Part shown: piece after piece, positions 30,112 through 36,146 of the stretch
How the letters are laid out: every line of letters starts with the position of its first letter
Numbering within the stretch: the stretch's first letter is position 1
DNA from: an uncultured Ruminococcus sp.
GTDB taxonomy: Bacteria > Bacillota > Clostridia > Oscillospirales > Ruminococcaceae
Assembly (NCBI GenBank): GCA_947169885.1
Contig: CAMVRM010000034.1
Coordinates: forward strand, 1-36,146
DNA: 36,146 bases
Reading direction: 5' to 3'
The notes under the pieces: model-generated
Databases searched by the model: none
Seen by the model: only the letters and a program-made list of their open reading frames with translations
What the model was told of the DNA's origin: nothing
Position numbers and translations under genes: made by a program

Positions 30112-30437
30112 TAGGCTGCGGCAACATTTTTTCGACATTTTCGGTCATTTTTTTGTACTGTTCAATATTTTTCGGCTTAATAAATATGACAATATGGTTA
30201 CAAATCGGCATTCAAAATCAGCAGACTATTTTCAAAAATCAGAATATAAATTTTTTTTGAATTTTTCCGACATGAAACCGTTATTGTGACAGCTGATCTA
30301 CTCACAATATTTTCCGATCATATGCCAAATTTAAGCAAATATATCAAATCACGCCCTTTCAAAAACCTTTTCGACCGCCTTTTCTTTGTGCAACTTGACG
30401 ATTTAATTAAAAAATCTCCTTAAATTTTGACACCATA
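30112..30437. other. AT-rich divergent intergenic stretch
   Basis: This is non-coding sequence between the dcw cluster and the divergent EAL gene. An 80-codon open frame (30047-30289) overlaps the dcw promoter and lacks a ribosome binding site. Apart from T-rich runs I see nothing further. Confidence 0.6.
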
Positions 30438-30466
30438 TTGACAAATCCTTTCCAAAGTGATATAAT
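30438..30466 (+). promoter_or_regulatory. Consensus promoter of the EAL gene
   Basis: TTGACA (30438-30443), a 17-base spacer and TATAAT (30461-30466), a perfect consensus. Transcription would start near 30473, leaving a leader of about 70 bases. Confidence 0.85.
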
Positions 30467-30542
30467 GCAATTAACAAATTGTCTGAGATGATATACTATT
30501 TTGATATAAAATTTAACTTTTCATAGGAAAGGAAGTGAGACT

Positions 30543-32465
30543 ATGCTGTTCAGATCACACGCTTTGAACCCGACTGATTACACGCCCGTCGGCGACCTGA
30601 CAGTCGTAGCCCTCTGCCTTATAATCGCTGTTCTTCTTGCACAAACATATATCCGCAAGGACAAAAATTTCAAGCTTATGCTGGGTATGCTCACGGCGCT
30701 TGTCATAGGTTCGATCTCGAATGTTCTCTTCCAGATGCTGGTACATTCGGAAGAAACTCTCAAATACAGACTTGTGATATATGCTTCAAGATTTATCCAC
30801 AATATCGCAATAATCGGCTTTATCCACCTTTACGGAGTTTATCTGCATGACCCGTTGTGGATAAGCGAACGCTTTTCAAAGATATACCGCCGCATCGAAT
30901 GCGGGATAATCATTCCCGTCATTCTGTTCGATGCCTGTGCAACGGCTTTCGGATTCGGTTTCAGGATAAACAGCGAGGGCAGTCCGCAAACGGGCGTGAA
31001 CCTTTTCATTCCGCTCTACGGGATCTTCATGGCGAGCATTTTATACATGGTGATCCGTTACCGCTACCGCCTGATAAAGCAGGTTTACAGAGGGCTTCTC
31101 GGGGTGAACATCATCTCATGGTTCATTATGGCAAGTCAGGGTCCGCACAAACAGCAGTCATTCACAATGGCTTCGATCTTCTTCCTGCTCATGGGTATCT
31201 TCTTCATCTTTCACTCGAACCCATATGACGTTGATACGGGCGCAGTTTCGTCCAACTACTTCTTCAACGAACTGAACGACGCTTTCGACAAGGAGCGCAG
31301 GCTCGTCATAATGAGCTGTACCATGCTGGGCTTTGACAAGAACATAAAAGAGTCAAAAGACCTCAAACTGGAATTTTATGACTTCTTCCGCAAGAACGTG
31401 CGCCGCGGCGTGCTTTACCGATTCCCGAACGAACGCTTTGTGCTTACTCTGCCGCTCTCGGAACAGAAAGACACAAAGTTCATCATTGAAAAAATGCTCT
31501 CGGATTTCGGCAGAAAGCAGAAGAAATTCGGCTTGGAATACAAGATCGTAATATGTGAAACGGTAAGCGACATAACCGACTCCGCAGAATATGCAAAGCT
31601 CATTGATTTCGTTGAAGCGTCAATGGCTTACAACAATATCCACAGAGTTGACGAGAACGATATACAGCGTTTCTTCGATTCGAGATATATTCTCGACCAG
31701 CTCGATGACATCATGAACAGCCATGACCTTAACGATGGAAGAGTTCTGCTCTATTTACAGCCTGTGTTCAACATCACCACGGGCACTTATGACACCGCCG
31801 AAGCACTCATGCGTCTGCGGCTCGAAAAGACGGGGCTTGTGTTCCCCGACAAGTTCATTCCTCTTGCGGAACAGAACGGTCAGATACACGCTCTGAGTAT
31901 GATAATTTTAAACAAGACCTGCCGCATCATCAAGCACTTTACCGATAACGGTCTTGACATCAAGCGAATATCCGTAAACTTCTCGGCGATAGACCTGAAA
32001 TATGACAGCTTCTGCAAGGAAGTCCGTGAGATAATCACCATGAACGGCATTCCTTTCGAGAAGATCGCAGTCGAGATAACCGAGAGCCGCAGTGAACAGG
32101 ATTTCAAGCTTATGAAAAGCCGCATCATGGAACTGCAAAATCTCGGCATAAAGTTCTATCTTGACGATTTCGGGACGGGATATTCAAACTTCGAGAGGAT
32201 AATGGAACTGCCTTTCGACATCATCAAGTTCGACCGCTCGCTCCTTATCGAAATGGGCAAGAACTACTCCTCGGAATACATGGTCAGCACCTTTGCGGGA
32301 ATGTTCATAAAGCTGGGTTACTCCGTGCTGTTCGAGGGTGTTGAGAACGAAAAGGACGAGAAAAACTGCGTCCGCATGAATGCAGGCTATTTGCAGGGCT
32401 ACAAGTACTCAAAGCCTATCCCTGCCGCCGACATCAAGGGCTTTTTACAGCCTATCGCCCGATAA
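30543..32465 (+). CDS. Membrane-bound cyclic-di-GMP phosphodiesterase (EAL) with degenerate GGDEF
   Basis: This 640-residue protein has about seven transmembrane segments (residues 18-225), a degenerate GGDEF-like domain (about 240-370) and an EAL domain (about 385-640). The GGDEF signature is replaced by RFPNERF (293-299), so no cyclase activity is expected. The EAL domain keeps its key residues: Gln406, EAL at 420-422, Asn479, Glu511, Asp541-Asp542, Lys562, Glu598 and Gln619. It should therefore hydrolyse c-di-GMP in response to a signal sensed in or at the membrane; the ligand is unknown. GGAAGTGA precedes the ATG. Its TAA stop is formed by the first bases of the palindromic element at 32463-32629. 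Confidence 0.88.
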   Translation: MLFRSHALNPTDYTPVGDLTVVALCLIIAVLLAQTYIRKDKNFKLMLGMLTALVIGSISNVLFQMLVHSEETLKYRLVIYASRFIHNIAIIGFIHLYGVYLHDPLWISERFSKIYRRIECGIIIPVILFDACATAFGFGFRINSEGSPQTGVNLFIPLYGIFMASILYMVIRYRYRLIKQVYRGLLGVNIISWFIMASQGPHKQQSFTMASIFFLLMGIFFIFHSNPYDVDTGAVSSNYFFNELNDAFDKERRLVIMSCTMLGFDKNIKESKDLKLEFYDFFRKNVRRGVLYRFPNERFVLTLPLSEQKDTKFIIEKMLSDFGRKQKKFGLEYKIVICETVSDITDSAEYAKLIDFVEASMAYNNIHRVDENDIQRFFDSRYILDQLDDIMNSHDLNDGRVLLYLQPVFNITTGTYDTAEALMRLRLEKTGLVFPDKFIPLAEQNGQIHALSMIILNKTCRIIKHFTDNGLDIKRISVNFSAIDLKYDSFCKEVREIITMNGIPFEKIAVEITESRSEQDFKLMKSRIMELQNLGIKFYLDDFGTGYSNFERIMELPFDIIKFDRSLLIEMGKNYSSEYMVSTFAGMFIKLGYSVLFEGVENEKDEKNCVRMNAGYLQGYKYSKPIPAADIKGFLQPIAR

Positions 32466-32629
32466 GAACCTGTCTTCACAAGGCTCTGTACGTGTCTTTT
32501 CAACGATATTCAGTCGCTTTCTGCGTTGAAAAACCTTGCAGTGCGACAGCACAACTGCGGTTTTTCGCCTTGAAATCGACTAAATCTCGCTGAAAATCCA
32601 CGCACATTTCTTGTGAAGACAGGTTCTTA
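32463..32629. mobile_element. 167-bp palindromic element (20-bp perfect ends)
   Basis: The ends TAAGAACCTGTCTTCACAAG (32463-32482) and its exact complement (32610-32629) are perfect 20-bp inverted repeats. The interior is also imperfectly self-complementary: TTTTCAACGATATTCAGTCG on the left matches the complement of the CGACTAAATCTCGCTGAAAA side. Transcribed, it would fold into one long hairpin. No protein is encoded. It abuts the EAL gene and supplies its stop codon, which suggests insertion at the 3' end of that gene. Confidence 0.8.
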
Positions 32630-32635
32630 ATTTTC

Positions 32636-32670
32636 CCGAGCCGATGCTGAAAATGTGTCGGCTCTTTTTT
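32636..32670 (+). terminator. Intrinsic terminator after the EAL gene and element
   Basis: GAGCCGA (32638-32644) and TCGGCTC (32658-32664) form a 7-bp stem around a 13-base loop, followed by TTTTTT (32665-32670). This is probably the original terminator of the EAL gene, now displaced by the element. Confidence 0.8.
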
Positions 32671-32705
32671 AGGGTGAAATTATTACGAAATTTCGTTAAA
32701 AATAC

Positions 32706-32734
32706 TTGCAATTTTGCGAATATTATGATATAAT
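32706..32734 (+). promoter_or_regulatory. Promoter of the Ser/Ala/Glu-rich lipoprotein gene
   Basis: TTGCAA (32706-32711), a 17-base spacer and TATAAT (32729-32734). Transcription would start near 32741, about 50 bases before the ATG. Confidence 0.75.
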
Positions 32735-32790
32735 CAACTTAATAAGAAACGTCCGAAAGGATCGGGCAATTTTAATCGGAGGTATTTATT

Positions 32791-33630
32791 ATGAAGATCA
32801 AGAGATTTTTAGCAGGACTGCTCGCAGTTTCGGCAGCTGCTGCAATGCTCGGCGGCTGCGGCAACAGCGATGACAGTTCGTCCGAGGGCGGCTCTGCAAG
32901 CAAGGCTGACACCTCTTCTGCGGCTGAAAGTGCGGCTGAAGAAAGCACCGCTGAGGAAAGTGCGGCTGACAGCACCGCAGAGGAAAGCACCGCTGACGAG
33001 AGCGCTGCCGATGCAGATGACCCCAACGCAGGCGACCCCAACGACTATCACTTTGAGCCTGTTGAGGACGGCGTGGACAAATACGGCAGAGCAGGTATCG
33101 TGTGGATGAACATGGATCAGTGGGATCACAGAAAGGATCTCGACCTGTGCGCTACCGATGAAGCCGAGACTTCGATCGTCCCCTCGACTAACGTTGACGT
33201 TTACATCACGGGCAACGGCACTTACACCGTTGAGATGAGCGGCTATCACGCTCCGCAGGAGTGGCTCGATGCAGGACTTATGTGCGGCTATTTCGGCGTT
33301 GAACTTATGACCGAGTTCGCACAGTATCCCGACCTGACTTTCTGGATAGACGAGTGCGTTATCGACGGTCAGACCTATACATTCGAGCATGACACCGACC
33401 CCGAGAGCGAGAAATATCAGGTCATAGAGGACACCGAAGCTTACGAAGAAAACAAGCAGATGATAAAGATCAAGAACGGCTACGGCGACGGTCTTATGGA
33501 AGATGCGACCTGCTGGAAAACAACCGACCCGATCACCGTTACATTCACGATCGGCGGACTTCCCACTGACAAGATCGAGGACTATGACGAAAAGATAAAC
33601 GTTGTCTACGGCAGCGGAAGCATCGAATAA
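32791..33630 (+). CDS. Lipoprotein with Ser/Ala/Glu-rich linker
   Basis: This 279-residue predicted lipoprotein has a signal peptide ending in the lipobox LGGC (lipidated Cys23). A low-complexity linker (about 26-78) is built of AEEST, AEESA and ADESA units encoded by repeated DNA words. The C-terminal domain (about 84-279) contains many aromatic residues and beta-type strands with acidic loops. I do not recognise its family; a carbohydrate- or metal-binding surface domain is possible. GGAGG precedes the ATG, and it has its own promoter. After the stop, a GATAAAAG/CTTTTATC inverted repeat (33647-33679) without a T-run may act as a weak terminator. Confidence 0.8.
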   Translation: MKIKRFLAGLLAVSAAAAMLGGCGNSDDSSSEGGSASKADTSSAAESAAEESTAEESAADSTAEESTADESAADADDPNAGDPNDYHFEPVEDGVDKYGRAGIVWMNMDQWDHRKDLDLCATDEAETSIVPSTNVDVYITGNGTYTVEMSGYHAPQEWLDAGLMCGYFGVELMTEFAQYPDLTFWIDECVIDGQTYTFEHDTDPESEKYQVIEDTEAYEENKQMIKIKNGYGDGLMEDATCWKTTDPITVTFTIGGLPTDKIEDYDEKINVVYGSGSIE

Positions 33631-33679
33631 AAAGATAACAAATGATAGATAAAAGATAACAGATATGGTGCTTTTATCT

Positions 33680-33840
33680 TATAGCAATACAAGGAAATAT
33701 CGGCATAAAGATTTCGAGAGAAAATTTCACAGTACAAGGAAAACGACCGCAGTTGGGCTGTCGCCCTGCAAGGGAGTTTGACGCAGTAATGTGGAATTTT
33801 ATCCGAAAGATTTGTGTTGATATTTTCTTGGATTGCTATA
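33680..33840. mobile_element. 161-bp imperfect palindromic element
   Basis: The ends TATAGCAAT (33680-33688) and ATTGCTATA (33832-33840) are perfect inverted repeats. Beyond them about 55 bases on each side are largely self-complementary, for example AAATATCGGCATAAAG on the left against the complement of the right arm. The centre contains a GCA-GTT-GGGC-TGTC-GCCC-TGC hairpin (33748-33769, approximate). As RNA it would form one long rod. The open frame starting at 33753 lies across its right arm and is not credible as a gene. Confidence 0.7.
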
Positions 33841-33858
33841 GTCTGTTCTTGAAAATTT

Positions 33859-33913
33859 GCGATAAACTGCGAGGGCGTTCGGGGCGTTTTTTCCGATGTC
33901 CTCGCTTTATTGC
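33859..33913 (+). promoter_or_regulatory. Bulged hairpin in the uvrC leader region
   Basis: GCGATAAA-CT-GCGAGG (33859-33874) pairs with CCTCGC-TTTATTGC (33900-33913): 14 bp with one 2-base bulge and one G-U pair, around a 25-base loop containing CGG/CCG. It lies about 45 bases upstream of uvrC and is not followed by a T-run, so it may be a structured leader. No riboswitch class is recognised. Confidence 0.4.
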
Positions 33914-33957
33914 ATATGTCCGAACAACTTTCTTACTTATAAAAAAGGGGCTATAAA

Positions 33958-35802
33958 ATGTACGTTACCGAACAGCAAAATCCGAATCTCGCTTACCTGA
34001 GAGACAAGACTTCAAAACTGACGGGCAAGCCCGGGTGCTACCTCATGAAAGACAGCACGGGCAAGATAATCTATGTCGGAAAGGCGAAGAATCTTCACAA
34101 CCGTGTCAGCAGTTACTTCCGAAAAGGTCAGGATCATCTGCCGAAAGTGTGGAAAATGGTCACGCTTGTCAAGGACTATGACTTTATCGTGACAGACAGC
34201 GAGTTTGAAGCGCTGGTGCTGGAATGCTCGCTCATAAAGCAGTATACCCCGAAATACAACATCAAGCTCATGGACGACAAGGGTTACAGCTACATACGTG
34301 TTTCGGACGAACCGTTCCCCAGACTGACTGCCGTTTTGCAGAAAGAGGATGACGGTGCGCAGTACATCGGACCTTACATCAGTTCCTACTCGGTGCGTCA
34401 GGCGGTCAGCGAGGCGAACAAGGTGTTCATGCTCCCGACTTGCAGTAAAGTGTTCCCGAGGGACTTCGGCAAAGGGCGCACCTGCCTGAATTTCCACATC
34501 AGGCAGTGCATGGGCGTGTGTCAGGGGAAAATTTCTCAGGAGGAATACTGTGAGACTGTCCGTCAGGCGGTGGAGTACATCAAAAACGGCTCGCAGGCAA
34601 GCGTTGAACGGCTGACCGAGCAGATGTACAAAGCTTCGGAGGAGCTGGATTTTGAGCTTGCGGCAAAACTCCGTGACAGGATAACCGCCATAAAAAAAGC
34701 CGCAGAAGATCAGAAGATCGTGAGCGAAGACCTGAAAGATATGGACATCTTCGCAGTCAGCTGCAACAGCGGTCAGGCGTTCGGGAGCGTGCTGATGTAT
34801 CGTGAGGGGCGGCTTTTCGACAAGCATTCCGCACCGCTCGGCATGACTGACGAGGGTTCGAGCATGAGAGAGGGCTACATTCTGGAATTCTACCGGGACC
34901 GTGACGAGATACCCCGTGACATTCTGCTTGACGAACCTGTTGAAAACGCCGAACTTATAGGGCAGTATCTTTCGGAAAAGTGCGGACACAAAGTAAGGCT
35001 GAGTGTTCCGCAGAGGGGCGGTCTGCTGAAACTCACTTCCCTTGCGAAGTCCAACGCAAGTGAGCATCTGTCGCTGAAAGTCGGCAGGACGGGCAGGGAG
35101 ATCGGCGCACTTGAAGAACTGACGAAAGCGCTGGGGCTGGAAAAACCGCCGCAGTTCATCGAGTGCTATGACATCTCGAATTTCGGCTCGGAGGACATGA
35201 CCTGCGGAATGGTGGTGTTCGAGAACGGGCGACCCTGCAAGCGTTTTTACAGGCGATTTGCGATAAAGACGCTGACCGAGCAGAACGACTATGCGGCTAT
35301 GAGCGAGGCAATAGTGCGGCGTTTTGAGCGCTATTTCGAGCAGGAGGACGAGGGGTTCTCAACGCTCCCCGACCTTATCCTTCTTGACGGCGGCAAGGGT
35401 CACGTTGCAACGATAACGCCGCTTGTGCGGTCAATGGGCATAACCGTGCCGATCTACGGACTTGTGAAAGACTCAAAGCACCGAACGAGAGCGGCGACCG
35501 CCTCTGACCACGAGATAAGTCTGCACGCATACCGCAAGGCGTTCAACCTTGTCACGCAGATACAGGACGAGGTGCATCGCTGGGCGATAGGCTACACACG
35601 CTCAAAGCACTCAAAAGCGGCGATAAAGTCGGGGCTGACGGAAGTTAAAGGCATCGGCGAAAAGCGTGTGCAGAAACTCATGACCGAGTTCAAGACCAAA
35701 GAAGCACTCAGCCGTGCAAGCGTTGAGGAACTTGCGGCGGCGGCAGGCGTGAACCTCGAAACCGCCGAAAACCTCTACGAATACATACACAGACTTGATT
35801 AA
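33958..35802 (+). CDS. uvrC: Excinuclease ABC subunit C
   Basis: This 614-residue nuclease makes both incisions around DNA lesions in the UvrABC nucleotide excision repair complex. Domains in order are the GIY-YIG endonuclease (about 24-105, PGCYLMKD and IIYVGKAKNL), a Cys-bearing segment (CLNFHIRQCMGVC), the UVR helical motif that binds UvrB (about 200-235), the RNase H-like C-terminal nuclease (ECYDISNFGSEDMTCGMVVF and LILLDGGKGH) and tandem helix-hairpin-helix motifs at the end (GLTEVKGIGEKRVQKL). Length and motifs are complete. AAGGGG precedes the ATG. uvrA and uvrB are not in the window. Confidence 0.97.
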   Translation: MYVTEQQNPNLAYLRDKTSKLTGKPGCYLMKDSTGKIIYVGKAKNLHNRVSSYFRKGQDHLPKVWKMVTLVKDYDFIVTDSEFEALVLECSLIKQYTPKYNIKLMDDKGYSYIRVSDEPFPRLTAVLQKEDDGAQYIGPYISSYSVRQAVSEANKVFMLPTCSKVFPRDFGKGRTCLNFHIRQCMGVCQGKISQEEYCETVRQAVEYIKNGSQASVERLTEQMYKASEELDFELAAKLRDRITAIKKAAEDQKIVSEDLKDMDIFAVSCNSGQAFGSVLMYREGRLFDKHSAPLGMTDEGSSMREGYILEFYRDRDEIPRDILLDEPVENAELIGQYLSEKCGHKVRLSVPQRGGLLKLTSLAKSNASEHLSLKVGRTGREIGALEELTKALGLEKPPQFIECYDISNFGSEDMTCGMVVFENGRPCKRFYRRFAIKTLTEQNDYAAMSEAIVRRFERYFEQEDEGFSTLPDLILLDGGKGHVATITPLVRSMGITVPIYGLVKDSKHRTRAATASDHEISLHAYRKAFNLVTQIQDEVHRWAIGYTRSKHSKAAIKSGLTEVKGIGEKRVQKLMTEFKTKEALSRASVEELAAAAGVNLETAENLYEYIHRLD

Positions 35803-35830
35803 ATAAGAATTAAGAAAGAAGAATTATGAA

Positions 35831-36146
35831 ACTATAAATGAGCGGTTAAAATATACAAATGAAGTGGAATCGCGCGTAAGCGACTTAGCGCACTCCGGTT
35901 GCGCTAGACCGGCGAGGTTTGGAGCAGAGCTCCATTCAAGATCAAGCCGCTCGCAACAAATAAACCGACCACAGCTATCCCTTACGAGCGGCTTGCCTAC
36001 CTTTGTGCGATGTGAGCCCAGCGGCGAACGGGCGACACATGAAGCGGCATATCCAAAATAGTCCGAGAAAATACTTATGAACAGCTAACATATGAAGCGG
36101 CATATCAAAAGCAGTCCAAAGGTTCACTTTTGGGCGGCGTAGGCTT
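35831..36146. mobile_element. Palindromic MITE-like element, partial long copy (family I, copy C)
   Basis: It begins with ACTATAAATGAGC (35831-35843), 28 bases after the uvrC stop, and continues as the inverted counterpart of copy B at 16355-16743, including the CAAGCCGCTCG/CGAGCGGCTTG hairpin. Two ATGAAGCGG motifs lie 53 bp apart (about 36039 and 36092), one fewer than in copy B. After CACTTTTG near 36132 the sequence leaves the family pattern (GGCGGCGTAGGCTT), so the right end is either replaced or truncated before the window ends. Confidence 0.75.

Noticed and set aside
30047-30289. 80-codon plus-strand open frame
   Set aside because: It lies across the distal dcw promoter in AT-rich DNA without a ribosome binding site.
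33753-33956. 67-codon open frame ending just before uvrC
   Set aside because: It starts inside the 161-bp palindrome, crosses its right arm and the next hairpin, and has no ribosome binding site.

Overview
The window reads as chromosomal DNA of a low-to-mid GC, Gram-positive, sporulation-lineage Clostridium relative, most like Ruminococcus (Oscillospiraceae). This rests on the gene families present (MraZ-type dcw cluster, RicT, YunB, DivIVA-like protein, a PASTA-bearing PBP, a meso-DAP-type MurE), strong AGGAGG ribosome binding sites, TTGACA/TATAAT promoters, and secreted peptides with double-glycine leaders. The genus is an inference; no 16S or marker search was possible.

Layout. (1) 1-1220, plus strand: a strong promoter with an adjacent palindrome drives two tandem double-glycine-leader peptide genes. 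They lie in an exact 349-bp duplication and end at a clean terminator. (2) 1313-5354, plus strand: a YaaO-type PLP decarboxylase, holB, ricT and a zinc-dependent phospholipase-C-like protein, the B. subtilis yaaO-holB-yaaT neighbourhood without tmk. (3) 5363-11868, minus strand: yunB; a large exported FN3/VanY-type carboxypeptidase with its metallophosphoesterase partner; a Thr-rich lipoprotein; a zinc-ribbon protein; a SigH-like sigma factor. (4) 12042-30111, minus strand: the division and cell wall (dcw) cluster, read in the order mraZ, rsmH, ftsL, PBP, murE, murF, a degenerate mraY-like gene, ftsW, murG, an unknown membrane protein, murA, ftsQ, ftsZ, a DivIVA-like gene and an orphan fumarase beta subunit. 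Two promoters and an apparent MraZ operator precede mraZ. (5) 30438-35802, plus strand: a membrane EAL phosphodiesterase, a lipoprotein and uvrC.

The dcw genes form one functional unit. MurA, MurF, MurE, the MraY-like protein and MurG build and lipid-link the peptidoglycan precursor. FtsW and the PBP polymerise and crosslink it. FtsQ, FtsL and FtsZ make the divisome, and MraZ probably represses the cluster. murB, murC, murD and ftsA are absent here.

The intergenic spaces carry several families of palindromic, MITE-like elements: three copies of a family with ACTATAAATGAGC ends (91-194, 16355-16743, 35831 to the window end), a 167-bp palindrome at 32463-32629, a 161-bp palindrome at 33680-33840 and a hairpin cluster at 6051-6133. 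(ATAAGAG)n-like tracts recur beside them. The most unusual coding features are the tandem peptides with identical leaders and divergent cores, the MraY homologue lacking key catalytic residues, and the Tyr/Gly/Asp-rich tail of FtsQ. No tRNA, rRNA, CRISPR array or transposase gene was seen.
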